Of a DNA stretch of 64,000 nt, positions 26,914 to 35,763 are shown in pieces (within the stretch, counting starts at the first letter, position 1; the number at the start of each line of letters is the position of its first letter). The stretch covers positions 62,001 through 126,000 of the forward strand of contig NZ_POVL01000005.1 of the NCBI RefSeq assembly GCF_002939185.1. Reading direction: 5' to 3'. A program made the position numbers and the translations under genes. The stretch is from Enterobacter sichuanensis (lineage in GTDB: Bacteria > Pseudomonadota > Gammaproteobacteria > Enterobacterales > Enterobacteriaceae). The notes beneath the pieces are model-generated. The model ran no database searches. It was not told the origin of the DNA and worked only from the letters and a program-made list of their open reading frames with translations.

Positions 26914-27024
26914 ATACTACCCGCTGAAATAATCGGCTCAACGCTACGAGCTGACGTTCAATGTGTTTCCACACAAATGGTATCAACTCCCCTTCTGAGG
27001 ATCTGGCGAGAAGCCGGATAAACT

Positions 27025-28362
27025 ATGTTAAACAGTATTTTAGTAATACTTTGTCTTATTGCCGTCAGTGCATTTTTCTCGATATCGGAGATCTCGCTGG
27101 CCGCGTCCCGTAAAATCAAACTGAAGCTGCTTGCTGACGAAGGCAATATCAACGCCTCCCGCATTCTCAAAATGCAGGAGAACCCCGGTACGTTCTTCAC
27201 CGTGGTGCAAATTGGCCTGAACGCGGTCGCCATCCTGGGCGGTATTGTGGGCGATGCGGCGTTTTCCCCGGCATTTTATAGCCTCTTTGTGCAGTACATG
27301 TCTGCCGAACTGGCCGAGCAGCTGAGCTTTATTCTCTCCTTCTCGCTGGTGACCGGGCTGTTCATCCTCTTCGCTGACCTGACCCCGAAACGCATCGGTA
27401 TGATTGCGCCAGAAGCTGTAGCTTTGCGTATCATCAACCCGATGCGCTTCTGTCTGTACGTGTTTCGTCCGCTGGTGTGGTTCTTCAACGGCCTGGCGAA
27501 CGTGATTTTCCGCATCTTTAAACTGCCAATGGTACGTAAAGACGACATCACCTCTGACGATATTTATGCGGTCGTGGAAGCCGGTGCGCTGGCCGGGGTG
27601 CTGCGTAAGCAGGAACACGAGCTGATTGAGAACGTATTCGAACTGGAATCCCGTACCGTTCCCTCTTCCATGACGGGCCGTGAAAGCATTATCTGGTTCG
27701 ATTTACATGAAGATGAGCAGAGCCTGAAGAACAAAGTGGCGCAGCATCCGCACTCTAAGTTCCTGGTCTGTAATGAAGACATCGACCACATCATCGGTTA
27801 CGTCGACTCGAAAGATCTGCTGAACCGCGTGCTGGCGAACCAGAGCCTGGCGCTCAACAGCGGCGTGCAGATCCGCAATACCCTGATTGTGCCGGACACC
27901 CTGACGCTTTCAGAAGCGCTGGAAAGCTTTAAAACCGCCGGGGAAGACTTCGCGGTGATCATGAATGAATACGCTCTGGTGGTGGGTATCATTACCCTCA
28001 ACGACGTCATGACCACCCTGATGGGCGACCTGGTTGGCCAGGGGCTGGAAGAGCAGATTGTTCAGCGTGACGATAACTCATGGCTGATTGATGGCGGCAC
28101 ACCGATTGAAGACGTGATGCGCGTGCTGGATATCGACGAGTTCCCGCAGTCCGGAAATTACGAGACCATCGGCGGCTTTATGATGTTTATGCTGCGTAAA
28201 ATCCCAAAACGTACCGACTCGGTGAAGTTCTCCGGCTACAAGTTTGAGGTGGTGGATATTGATAACTACCGCATCGACCAGCTGCTGGTGACGCGTATCG
28301 ATAACAAACCGACCGTGCTGGTACCGAAGTTGCCAGATGCGGAAGAGAAGGTGTCGGCGTAA
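27025..28362 (+). CDS. ytfL: YtfL/PaeA, CNNM-type polyamine exporter
   Basis: An inner-membrane protein of 445 residues (E. coli YtfL 447), reported in E. coli and Salmonella as PaeA, which exports cadaverine and putrescine. It has an N-terminal DUF21/CNNM membrane domain (hydrophobic segments near 1-20, 60-80, 95-120 and 130-155), a pair of CBS domains (about 205-330, including VCNEDIDHIIGYVDSKDLL) and a C-terminal CorC/HlyC domain (about 345-430). The ATG at 27025 follows a GGAT-type site. It is monocistronic, with a hairpin after it. In E. coli it adjoins msrA; here 10 kb of accessory DNA lies between them. Confidence 0.95.
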   Translation: MLNSILVILCLIAVSAFFSISEISLAASRKIKLKLLADEGNINASRILKMQENPGTFFTVVQIGLNAVAILGGIVGDAAFSPAFYSLFVQYMSAELAEQLSFILSFSLVTGLFILFADLTPKRIGMIAPEAVALRIINPMRFCLYVFRPLVWFFNGLANVIFRIFKLPMVRKDDITSDDIYAVVEAGALAGVLRKQEHELIENVFELESRTVPSSMTGRESIIWFDLHEDEQSLKNKVAQHPHSKFLVCNEDIDHIIGYVDSKDLLNRVLANQSLALNSGVQIRNTLIVPDTLTLSEALESFKTAGEDFAVIMNEYALVVGIITLNDVMTTLMGDLVGQGLEEQIVQRDDNSWLIDGGTPIEDVMRVLDIDEFPQSGNYETIGGFMMFMLRKIPKRTDSVKFSGYKFEVVDIDNYRIDQLLVTRIDNKPTVLVPKLPDAEEKVSA

Positions 28363-28383
28363 GGTTCCTGCCCCAGAAACATC

Positions 28384-28410
28384 AACGGCTCCCATCGGGA
28401 GCCGTTTGTT
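28384..28410 (+). terminator. terminator of ytfL
   Basis: A ten-base stem AACGGCTCCC/GGGAGCCGTT with loop ATC, followed by TGTTTAAC, lies 21 bases after the ytfL stop. Confidence 0.88.
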
Positions 28411-28432
28411 TAACTACTGCATAGCACGTTGG

Positions 28433-28639
28433 TTAAGCCATCTCAGTTTGCAGACGCATAACCTGACGGTTGACTTCGGACATCACAGACAGGTGCTGTT
28501 TGTCCTTCACTTTTGGGATAAGGATCTTGCCCTTATCAAACTCAAAAGCGCCAACATCCTTGATATACAACCGTCCACGGAACAGGATCTTCACGTACTT
28601 CGCCACCTGAAGCGGGTTGTAGCGTTGGAAAATTTTCAT
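28433..28639 (-). CDS. ytfK: YtfK, SpoT-dependent stringent response modulator
   Basis: A small soluble protein of 68 residues that differs from the E. coli YtfK I recall at only one position (Q48 for L). In E. coli it is induced on phosphate or fatty-acid starvation and tips SpoT towards (p)ppGpp synthesis. It starts [12 protein letters not shown] with CAGGAGATAC upstream. I looked for a clear Pho box upstream and did not find one that I would defend. It is convergent with ytfL. Confidence 0.96.
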   Translation of the reverse strand: MKIFQRYNPLQVAKYVKILFRGRLYIKDVGAFEFDKGKILIPKVKDKQHLSVMSEVNRQVMRLQTEMA

Positions 28640-28963
28640 TCTTGTATCTCCTGCGAATCATACGCTCTTGCGGTGCCACAATCGGCCCGACTGTCCTGAG
28701 CGCAAATTTTAATGCCCAATGACTATAGACCAGAACTACGTTGTTACCCAGTGTGCATAAGTTTATTTACCGTTTGATTACAATTATTCAGAATAATCTT
28801 TGCAAACCGCCACTGAGGGCAGTATAAGCCGTCGTTTTTTCGTGGATATGTGCGTTGACCCGCAAACTGGCATCGCGATTGCGGGAAAACCACATTGATC
28901 GCACTTATCATTAAAAGCGCATGACCAAGTGGTCGGATCACCTGCAAACAATAAGGAAACGCC
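28640..28963. promoter_or_regulatory. divergent ytfK/ytfJ intergenic region
   Basis: A gap of 324 bases carrying the upstream regions of ytfK (minus) and ytfJ (plus). A 73-codon minus-strand frame (28744-28965) has no recognisable product and is treated as chance. No strong palindrome or promoter stood out. Confidence 0.4.
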
Positions 28964-29521
28964 ATGACCCTACGTACTATCCTTGCCGCAGCTTGCCTGC
29001 TGCTGCCTCTGTGGGCTTGCGCTCACAACATTGAAAAAGGACAACGTGTACCGCCAGTCGGCATTGCTGACCGGGGAGAATTGATTCTCGACAATGATAA
29101 GTTTAGCTATAAACCCTGGAATAGCGCGCAGCTCGCGGGCAAAGTGAGAGTTGTACAACATATTGCCGGTCGTACATCTGCAAAAGAGAAAAATGCCAAC
29201 CTCGTGGAAGCGATCAAAGCCGCAAAATTCCCTCATGACCGCTACCAGACCACCACCATTGTGAATACCGATGACGCCATTCCAGGCTCCGGGATGTTTG
29301 TGCGCTCAAGCCTTGAGAGTAATAAAAAGCTCTACCCGTGGTCGCAGTTTATCGTCGACAGCAACGGCGTGACGCGTAAGGCATGGCAGCTTGAGGAAGA
29401 GAGCTCTGCGATTATCGTGCTGGATAAAGAGGGCCGCGTAGAGTGGGTAAAAGACGGGGCATTGACCCAGGAAGAGGTGCAGCAGGTTGTCGACCTGCTG
29501 CATAAGCTGCTGACTCAATAA
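28964..29521 (+). CDS. ytfJ: YtfJ, periplasmic thioredoxin-fold protein
   Basis: A 185-residue protein matching E. coli YtfJ (184). It has a signal peptide at residues 1-20 ([16 protein letters not shown]), then a thioredoxin-like domain without the CxxC pair. The strongly conserved stretch [24 protein letters not shown] lies in the middle. Its function is not established; it is a predicted periplasmic protein. ATG 28964 has AAGGAAAC upstream. Its last codons overlap the end of the convergent cysQ by seven bases. Confidence 0.92.
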   Translation: MTLRTILAAACLLLPLWACAHNIEKGQRVPPVGIADRGELILDNDKFSYKPWNSAQLAGKVRVVQHIAGRTSAKEKNANLVEAIKAAKFPHDRYQTTTIVNTDDAIPGSGMFVRSSLESNKKLYPWSQFIVDSNGVTRKAWQLEEESSAIIVLDKEGRVEWVKDGALTQEEVQQVVDLLHKLLTQ

Positions 29522-30255
29522 ATAGAGACGCGGAAGCCGGGGTTGAGGAACGATTCGCGTGGGGTATAGTCCAGCGGTTTGCCCTGCCAGTCATGAACAT
29601 GCGCCCCGGCAGCCGCGGCCACGGCATGCCCGGCCGCGGTATCCCAGATGTTGGTTGGCCCAAAGCGTGGGTACAGCTGCGCATGCCCCTCCGCCACCAG
29701 GCAGAATTTCAGCGATGAGCCAATCGAGGTGGTCTGGTGTTCACCCAGCTGTTGCAGATACTCCTGCAGCTCGCTGTCGCTGTGCGAGCGGCTAATCACC
29801 ACCAGCGGTGGACGCGCATCGCGCACCTGGATCTGCTTACGTACGCCGCACTCTTCCTTCCAGGCCTTCCCGTCTGCGGCGCTGTACATCACTTTCAACA
29901 CCGGCGCGTAGACCACGCCCAGCACCGCTTTGCCTTTCTCAATCAGGGCAATGTTGACGGTGAACTCACCGTTGCGCTTGATGAACTCTTTCGTCCCGTC
30001 CAGCGGGTCTACCAGCCAGTAACGCTGCCAGTGCTGACGCTCTTCCCAGCTTTGCGGCGCTTCTTCAGAGAGCACAGGGATGTCCGGCGTTAAGGCCTGT
30101 AAACCCTGCAGGATCACCTTATGCGCCGCGATATCCGCTGCCGTGACCGGAGAATCATCTGCTTTGCTGACAACCTCCATGGGTTTACTACCGTCATACA
30201 CCTGCATGATGGCTTCCCCCGCATCCCGTGCGAGCTGACAAATCTTATCTAGCAT
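29515..30255 (-). CDS. cysQ: 3'(2'),5'-bisphosphate nucleotidase
   Basis: Removes the 3'-phosphate of PAP (and PAPS) left by sulfate assimilation and acyl-carrier-protein loading. It has 246 residues, as in E. coli CysQ, a Li-sensitive member of the inositol monophosphatase superfamily. The metal-binding motif DPLDGTKEF lies near residues 83-91, and the second motif [11 protein letters not shown] near residue 205. The start [17 protein letters not shown] matches E. coli. It is convergent with ytfJ and divergent from cpdB. No defect is seen. Confidence 0.96.
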   Translation of the reverse strand: MLDKICQLARDAGEAIMQVYDGSKPMEVVSKADDSPVTAADIAAHKVILQGLQALTPDIPVLSEEAPQSWEERQHWQRYWLVDPLDGTKEFIKRNGEFTVNIALIEKGKAVLGVVYAPVLKVMYSAADGKAWKEECGVRKQIQVRDARPPLVVISRSHSDSELQEYLQQLGEHQTTSIGSSLKFCLVAEGHAQLYPRFGPTNIWDTAAGHAVAAAAGAHVHDWQGKPLDYTPRESFLNPGFRVSIY

Positions 30256-30445
30256 TTTCCACCTCTTTGTTAACGCAGTGAGGTTAACTCTTTGTTTTAG
30301 TTATATCGTAATGTGAACAATTCCGCTATCTGTGAAGCAATTCCGGTTTCAGGTTACTTTTTTCTGTCAGGATTCACATTTCTGTAAGCAACACGTTATA
30401 GATACATACTCTTTTGTGGCCTGGATCGAAAAAAGGACTCCTCTG

Positions 30446-32389
30446 ATGATTAAGTTTAGCGCAACGCTCCTGGCGACGCTGATTGCAGCGAGCGTGCAGG
30501 CGGCGACGGTTGATCTGCGTATTCTGGAAACAACCGACCTGCACAGCAACATGATGGACTTCGATTACTACAAAGATACCCCGACGGAAAAATTCGGTCT
30601 GGTACGTACGGCAAGTTTGATCAACGCCGCGCGCGGTGAAGTGAAAAACAGCGTGCTGGTCGATAACGGCGATCTCATTCAGGGCAGCCCGCTCGGCGAT
30701 TACATGGCGGCGAAGGGACTGAAAAAAGGCGAGATCCACCCTGTGTATAAAGCGATGAACACGCTGGACTACACCGTCGGCAACCTCGGCAACCACGAAT
30801 TCAACTACGGCCTGAAATATCTGCATGATGCGCTGGCAGGGGCCAAATTCCCGTACGTTAACGCCAATATCATCGACGTTAAGACCCAAAAGCCGCTCTT
30901 TACCCCTTACCTGATTAAAGAGACAGAGGTGGTCGACCAGGACGGTAACAAGCAGACGCTTAAAATCGGCTACATCGGTTTTGTGCCGCCGCAAATCATG
31001 ACGTGGGATAAGGCGAATCTCAGCGGCAAAGTCACCGTTAACGACATTACCGAGACCGCGCGTAAATACGTGCCGGAGATGCGCGAGAAAGGGGCGGATT
31101 TGGTTGTCGTGGTCGCCCATTCCGGCCTCTCGGCCGATCCGTACCAGGCCATGGCAGAAAACTCCGTGTACTATCTGAGTGAAGTTCCGGGCGTCGACGC
31201 GATCCTCTTCGGCCACGCTCACGCGGTCTTCCCGGGCAACGATTTTGCCAGCATCAAAGGAGCGGACATCGAGAAAGGGACGCTCAACGGTGTGCCATCG
31301 GTGATGCCAGGCATGTGGGGCGACCATCTCGGCGTGGTGGATCTGGTGCTGAATAACGACGGCGGCAGCTGGAAGGTCACGCAGTCAAAAGCTGAAGCGC
31401 GCCCGATTTACGACGCGGCAGCGAAAAAGTCACTGGCGGCGGAAGATAAAAAGCTGGTCGACGTGCTGAAGCACGATCACGACGCCACCCGTGAATTCGT
31501 CAGCAAACCGATCGGCAGATCCGCCGACAATATGTACAGCTTCCTGGCGCTGGTGCAGGATGACCCGACCGTCCAGGTGGTCAACATGGCTCAGAAAGCC
31601 TATGCCGAACACTTTATTCAGGGCGATCCGGATCTGGCAAAACTGCCGGTCCTCTCCGCCGCGGCACCGTTCAAAGTGGGCGGGCGTAAGAACGATCCGG
31701 CAAGCTATGTGGAGGTTGAAAAGGGCCAGTTGACCTTCCGTAACGCCGCCGATCTCTATCTCTACCCGAACACCCTGGTGGTAGTAAAAGCGACCGGTCA
31801 GGAGGTAAAAGAGTGGCTGGAGTGCTCCGCCGGGCAGTTTAACCAGATTGATCCGCACAGCAGTAAGCCGCAGTCGCTGATTAACTGGGACGGTTTCCGC
31901 ACCTACAACTTCGACGTGATCGACGGTGTGAATTACCAGATTGACGTGACCCAACCGGCGAAGTATGACGGCGAGTGTCAGACGATTAACCCGCAGGCAG
32001 AGCGCATCAAAAACCTGACCTTCAACGGCAAAGCGATTGATCCCAAAGCCACCTTCCTGGTGGTGACCAATAACTATCGCGCCTACGGCGGCAAATTTGC
32101 CGGTACGGGGGACAGCCACATCGCCTTTGCCTCGCCGGACGAAAACCGCGCGGTGCTGGCCGCCTGGATCGGCGCGGAGTCGAAAAAGCGTGGAGAAATT
32201 CACCCGGCGGTGGATAACAACTGGCGTCTGGCGCCGATCCACAGCGCGACGCCGCTGGACATCCGCGTTGAAACCTCACCGTCCGATAAGGCAGCCGCGT
32301 TTATTAAGGATAAGGCGCAGTATCCGATGAAACAGGTGGCGACAGATGATATTGGGTTCGCCATTTATCAGCTTGACCTGAGCAAGTAA
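30446..32389 (+). CDS. cpdB: 2',3'-cyclic-nucleotide 2'-phosphodiesterase/3'-nucleotidase
   Basis: A periplasmic bifunctional enzyme that degrades 2',3'-cyclic and 3'-nucleotides for salvage. It has 647 residues, the same as E. coli CpdB: a signal peptide at 1-19 (ends VQA-ATV), a metallophosphoesterase domain with [26 protein letters not shown] and [10 protein letters not shown], then the C-terminal 5'-nucleotidase domain ([14 protein letters not shown] region). ATG 30446 is chosen over upstream frame starts because it begins the signal peptide and has AAAGGACTC ahead. A palindromic repeat directly follows the stop. Confidence 0.97.
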   Translation: MIKFSATLLATLIAASVQAATVDLRILETTDLHSNMMDFDYYKDTPTEKFGLVRTASLINAARGEVKNSVLVDNGDLIQGSPLGDYMAAKGLKKGEIHPVYKAMNTLDYTVGNLGNHEFNYGLKYLHDALAGAKFPYVNANIIDVKTQKPLFTPYLIKETEVVDQDGNKQTLKIGYIGFVPPQIMTWDKANLSGKVTVNDITETARKYVPEMREKGADLVVVVAHSGLSADPYQAMAENSVYYLSEVPGVDAILFGHAHAVFPGNDFASIKGADIEKGTLNGVPSVMPGMWGDHLGVVDLVLNNDGGSWKVTQSKAEARPIYDAAAKKSLAAEDKKLVDVLKHDHDATREFVSKPIGRSADNMYSFLALVQDDPTVQVVNMAQKAYAEHFIQGDPDLAKLPVLSAAAPFKVGGRKNDPASYVEVEKGQLTFRNAADLYLYPNTLVVVKATGQEVKEWLECSAGQFNQIDPHSSKPQSLINWDGFRTYNFDVIDGVNYQIDVTQPAKYDGECQTINPQAERIKNLTFNGKAIDPKATFLVVTNNYRAYGGKFAGTGDSHIAFASPDENRAVLAAWIGAESKKRGEIHPAVDNNWRLAPIHSATPLDIRVETSPSDKAAAFIKDKAQYPMKQVATDDIGFAIYQLDLSK

Positions 32390-32400
32390 AAGAAAAACTT

Positions 32401-32434
32401 CCCTCTCCCTGTGGGAGAGGGTCAGGGTGAGGGC
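32401..32434. repeat. dispersed palindromic repeat, unit C
   Basis: A CCCTCTCCC-TGT-GGGAGAGGG hairpin followed by TCAGGGTGAGGGC, just after cpdB. It may also act as a partial 3' end for cpdB mRNA. Confidence 0.8.
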
Positions 32435-32457
32435 ATCAGGCCGCACATTCCTGCCTT

Positions 32458-32844
32458 TTACGCCGCCCGCTCGTCCCGATTCGCCATCACCTTCGGCGTA
32501 TTCACCTCGATCCAGTCCGCCAGCGCGGCGACTTTCTCGCTCACCTCTACGCCAAGCGGCGTCAGGCTATACTCTACGTGCGGCGGCACAACCGGATACG
32601 ACACGCGATCGACAAACCCGTCCATCTCCAGCGCCTGGAGTGACTGGGACAGCATCTTTTCACTTACGCCGCCCATTTTACGGCGCAGATCGCTAAAGCG
32701 GTGCGTTCCCTCACGCAGGGCCAGCAGAATCAGTACCCCCCAGCGGCTGGTCACGTGTTTGAGTACCTCCCGCGAAGGACACTGTTCCGCGAAAAGATTG
32801 CCATCGCGCATTTGTTCGCTGAGCGTCGGGATCGTTGTTTTCAT
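32458..32844 (-). CDS. ytfH: HxlR-type regulator YtfH
   Basis: A 128-residue winged-helix DNA-binding protein of the HxlR family, close to E. coli YtfH (126). The family core is REVLKHVTSRWGVLILLALREG, then FSDLRRKMGGVSEKMLSQSLQALE. A cysteine at residue 22 (EQCPSREVL) is the conserved redox- or electrophile-sensing position of this family. It is divergent from qorB with 84 bases between, and very probably represses it in response to quinone or oxidant stress. Confidence 0.93.
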   Translation of the reverse strand: MKTTIPTLSEQMRDGNLFAEQCPSREVLKHVTSRWGVLILLALREGTHRFSDLRRKMGGVSEKMLSQSLQALEMDGFVDRVSYPVVPPHVEYSLTPLGVEVSEKVAALADWIEVNTPKVMANRDERAA

Positions 32845-32928
32845 ACTTACCTTTTTGTACGTACTTACTAAAAGTTAGCTATGGTGCTAGTGTGCCACAA
32901 CACCAGACAAACACGAAGGAGATTCATC
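32845..32928. promoter_or_regulatory. ytfH/qorB divergent control region
   Basis: An 84-base gap that contains GTACGTAC at 32857-32864 inside a wider near-dyad (CTTAC ... GTACTTACT), the sort of symmetrical AT-flanked site bound by HxlR-type dimers. The GAAGGAG ribosome site of qorB lies at its right end. Confidence 0.5.
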
Positions 32929-33777
32929 ATGATCGCGATTACCGGCGCTACCGGCCAGCTTGGCCATCTTGTTATCGAACAGCTGCTAAAAACCGTCCCG
33001 GCCGGCCAGATTGTAGCCATCGTACGTAACCCGGCGAAAGCGCAAGCCTTGAGCCAGCAGGGGATTGTGGTGCGTCAGGCTGACTACACCAACGAAGCCG
33101 CCTTCACCGCTGCGCTGAATGGCGTGGATAAGCTGCTGCTGATCTCGTCCAGCGAAGTCGGCCAGCGCGCGACACAGCACCAGAACGTGATTAACGCCGC
33201 CAAAGCCGCTGGCGTGAAATTTATCGCCTACACCAGCCTGCTGCATGCGGATACCTCTCCGCTGGGTCTGCACATTGAGCACGTTGCCACGGAAAACGCG
33301 CTGGCGGCGTCCGGCATTCCTTATGCCCTGCTGCGCAACGGCTGGTATACCGAAAACTATCTGGCAAGCGCGCCGCCTGCGCTGGAGCATGGCGTCTTTA
33401 TTGGTGCAGCCGGTGACGGCAAGATTGCCTCTGCCACCCGCGCAGACTATGCCGCAGCGGCGGCCAAAGTGATTGCTGAAGAGGGTCATGCGGGCAAGGT
33501 CTACGAACTGGCAGGCGACCACGGCTGGACGCTGAGCGAACTGGCGGCTGAACTCAGCAAACAGAGCGGGAAGCCGGTCACCTATCAGAACCTCAGTGAG
33601 GCGGATTTTGCCGCCGCGCTGAAGGGGGTTGGTCTGCCGGCAGGGCTGGCGGATATGCTGGCGGACTCCGATGTGGGCGCGTCGAAAGGCGGCCTGTACG
33701 ACGACAGCCGTACCCTGAGCAAACTGATCGGCCGCCCGACCACGCCGCTGGCGGAGAGCGTCAAAGCCATCCTGTAA
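32929..33777 (+). CDS. qorB: NAD(P)H:quinone oxidoreductase 2
   Basis: Reduces quinones with NADPH. It has 282 residues, close to E. coli QorB (YtfG, 286), a member of the atypical short-chain dehydrogenase (NmrA-like) group. The Rossmann loop TGATGQLG is at residues 5-12. It starts at ATG 32929 with GAAGGAG upstream; an ATG 48 bases earlier has no site. It is divergent from its probable regulator ytfH. The C-terminus is four residues shorter than in E. coli. Confidence 0.95.
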   Translation: MIAITGATGQLGHLVIEQLLKTVPAGQIVAIVRNPAKAQALSQQGIVVRQADYTNEAAFTAALNGVDKLLLISSSEVGQRATQHQNVINAAKAAGVKFIAYTSLLHADTSPLGLHIEHVATENALAASGIPYALLRNGWYTENYLASAPPALEHGVFIGAAGDGKIASATRADYAAAAAKVIAEEGHAGKVYELAGDHGWTLSELAAELSKQSGKPVTYQNLSEADFAAALKGVGLPAGLADMLADSDVGASKGGLYDDSRTLSKLIGRPTTPLAESVKAIL

Positions 33778-33813
33778 TTGTTAAGAACTGGTTATTTTTT
33801 GTGGCATCCCCTC

Positions 33814-33843
33814 GGGTCATCTTTGATAATGGAGAGATGACCC
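33814..33843 (+). repeat. 9-bp inverted repeat abutting AraC-type start
   Basis: GGGTCATCT (33814-33822) and AGATGACCC (33835-33843) form a perfect hairpin with a 12-base loop. The second arm ends directly at the ATG 33844. The ribosome site GGAGAG (33831-33836) is split between loop and stem. Confidence 0.65.
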
Positions 33844-34683
33844 ATGAGGAGGCTCCCCGTGCAAGGCGTACCGGAACAGTTCATTGATGAGAGAGACCAC
33901 GCGCGCTTTCGCCATCTGGCACAGGTGCCGGGCATCGAACTCTATCACGCGCATATTTCCCGCTATGCCTTTGAGCCTCACACTCACGAAGCCTTCGGAA
34001 TCGGCACCATTGAAACCGGTGCCGAGCGTTTTCGCTATCGCGGCACCCAGCATCTCGCCCCTGAAAAATCCGTTGTGACCATGAACCCGGACGAGATCCA
34101 TACAGGTGAATCCGCCACCGAAGACGGCTGGCGCTACCGGATGGTGTACATCGAACCCGATCTGCTGGAAGAGGTTACCGGCCTCCGGCACTGGTGGTTT
34201 AGCGATGTGACCCGTTATGACCCGCTGCGCTCGCAGCAAATCGGCAGACTCATTTATGGTTTGTGGCACACGGACGACCCGCTGGCGCAAAAAGGGCTGC
34301 TGCTGGATCTGATTGAGACCTTCCAGCCGTTAGCCCACCACGCGCCGGTTATTCACGAAGGGGCACACCGGTTCGAACGGGTGCGTGAGTATCTGCACGA
34401 TAACTATATGCACGCCCTGACGCTGGACGAGCTGGCCAGCGTGGTCTCGCTGAGCCCGTACCATTTCCAGCGCCAGTTCAAAGCCCATTTTCATGTGACG
34501 CCGCATCAGATGCTGATGGCCATCCGCCTGTGGCGCGCCAAGGCGTTCCTCACGCACGGCATGCCCGCAGCAGAAGTCGCCGCCGCAACCGGGCTGACCG
34601 ACCAGTCGCATTTAACCCGCGCGTTTACCCGCCGCTACGGTATTACCCCCGTGCGCTATCAGAAGCAGGTCGCCCGGCGCTAA
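33844..34683 (+). CDS. AraC-family regulator with cupin sensor domain
   Basis: A 279-residue activator-type protein. The N-terminal cupin (AraC-binding) domain includes HISRYAFEPHTHEAFGIG (about 37-54). The C-terminal double helix-turn-helix begins near residue 178 (ERVREYLHDNYMHALTLDELASVVSLSPYHFQRQFKAHF) and ends RAFTRRYGITPVRYQ. ATG 33844 has GGAGAG seven bases upstream; a GTG at 33859 with a perfect AGGAGG six bases ahead is an equally good start. It lies between qorB and ytfF, where E. coli has no such gene. It probably regulates the co-directional ytfF 75 bases downstream. Confidence 0.88.
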   Translation: MRRLPVQGVPEQFIDERDHARFRHLAQVPGIELYHAHISRYAFEPHTHEAFGIGTIETGAERFRYRGTQHLAPEKSVVTMNPDEIHTGESATEDGWRYRMVYIEPDLLEEVTGLRHWWFSDVTRYDPLRSQQIGRLIYGLWHTDDPLAQKGLLLDLIETFQPLAHHAPVIHEGAHRFERVREYLHDNYMHALTLDELASVVSLSPYHFQRQFKAHFHVTPHQMLMAIRLWRAKAFLTHGMPAAEVAAATGLTDQSHLTRAFTRRYGITPVRYQKQVARR

Positions 34684-34758
34684 TGCGCAATCTCATACAA
34701 TACGGCCCCCTTTGCCCCGCCTACACTGATCGCAACGTGAATCAATGTGGATGGAAAA

Positions 34759-35724
34759 ATGATTAGTGGTGTGTTGTATGCCCTGCTGGCCGGGATGATG
34801 TGGGGGCTGATTTTTGTCGGTCCGCTGATCGTGCCCGAATACCCGGCACTGCTGCAGTCGACAGGACGTTATCTGGCGCTGGGGCTGATTGCCCTCCCCC
34901 TGGCGTGGCTGGGACGCGCGCGCTTGCGTCAGCTTAGCCGTCAGGACTGGGGCACCGCGCTGGCGCTGACCATGATGGGTAATCTTATCTATTACGTGTG
35001 CCTCGCCAGCGCCATCCAGCGTACCGGCGCGCCGGTGTCGACCATGATTATCGGCACGCTGCCGGTCGTCATCCCCGTCTTTGCGAACCTGCTCTACAGC
35101 CAGCGAGATGGCAAACTGGCGTGGTCAAAAATGGCGCCAGCGCTGATCTGCACCGCCGTGGGTCTGGTATGCGTCAATATTGCCGAACTGCGTCATGGGC
35201 GGGTGGACTTCAGCCTCTGGCGTTACGGCTCGGGGATCGGCCTAGCGTTTATTTCTGTCGCATGCTGGGCCTGGTATGCCCTGCGCAATGCGCGCTGGCT
35301 GCGGGAGAACCCGGATAAACATCCAATGATGTGGGCAACGGCGCAGGCGCTGGTGACGCTGCCGGTCTCACTGGCGGGATATGTTGGGGCGTGTATCTGG
35401 TTAAGCCATCAACAGCCGGACTTCCCCCAGCCCTTCGGACCGCGACCGTGGGTCTTTGTCGGGCTGATGATCGCCATTGCCGTCCTCTGCTCCTGGGTGG
35501 GCGCGCTGTGCTGGAACATTGCCAGCCAGAAGCTGCCGACGGTGATCTTAGGTCCGCTGATCGTCTTCGAAACCCTGGCCGGGCTGCTGTATACCTTCCT
35601 GATGCGCCAGAGCGTGCCGCCGCTGTTAACGGCCTGCGGGATCGCGTTGCTGGTAGTAGGGGTGGTGATGGCCGTTAAAGCAAAGCCGGAAAAACCGAGG
35701 GTCGTTCCGGCGTCGGAGATGTGA
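34759..35724 (+). CDS. ytfF: EamA/DMT-family inner membrane transporter YtfF
   Basis: A 321-residue membrane protein matching E. coli YtfF along its length (MISGVLYALLAGMMWGLIFVG at the start; AIQRTGAPVSTMIIGTLPVV near residue 90). It has ten predicted helices in two EamA repeats, typical of metabolite exporters. The substrate is unknown. ATG 34759 is used; GTG 34747 would add four residues not present in E. coli. The AraC-type gene upstream suggests regulated export of a small metabolite. Confidence 0.92.
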   Translation: MISGVLYALLAGMMWGLIFVGPLIVPEYPALLQSTGRYLALGLIALPLAWLGRARLRQLSRQDWGTALALTMMGNLIYYVCLASAIQRTGAPVSTMIIGTLPVVIPVFANLLYSQRDGKLAWSKMAPALICTAVGLVCVNIAELRHGRVDFSLWRYGSGIGLAFISVACWAWYALRNARWLRENPDKHPMMWATAQALVTLPVSLAGYVGACIWLSHQQPDFPQPFGPRPWVFVGLMIAIAVLCSWVGALCWNIASQKLPTVILGPLIVFETLAGLLYTFLMRQSVPPLLTACGIALLVVGVVMAVKAKPEKPRVVPASEM

Positions 35725-35728
35725 TTTT

Positions 35729-35760
35729 TGCCGGGTGGCGGCTACGCCTTACCCGGCATG
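35729..35760. repeat. REP element
   Basis: A single unit, GCCGGGTGGCGGCTACGCC then TTACCCGGC, the enterobacterial REP palindrome with its central mismatch. It lies between the convergent ytfF and chemoreceptor 2 genes. Confidence 0.9.
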
Positions 35761-35763
35761 ATA

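Larger units (their letters stand above)
26278..27024. other. intergenic, right junction of the insert and ytfL promoter region
   Basis: This stretch of 747 bases has no convincing gene. Open frames of 60 and 80 codons (26445-26627 plus, 26635-26877 minus) lack ribosome sites and recognisable products, and could be decayed remnants. Near the right end are a Fur-like box (26822-26836), the right copy of the direct repeat (26876-26913) and a TATACT element (26913-26918) that is probably the ytfL -10 box. Confidence 0.55.

Noticed and set aside
28640-28760. Pho box upstream of ytfK
   Set aside because: Phosphate control is known in E. coli, but I could not find two CTGTCAT-like repeats with proper spacing.
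28744-28965. 73-codon minus-strand frame between ytfK and ytfJ
   Set aside because: Overlaps the ytfJ promoter and has no ribosome site or motif.
30374-31327. 317-codon minus-strand frame inside cpdB
   Set aside because: Antisense shadow of cpdB, which is complete and conserved.
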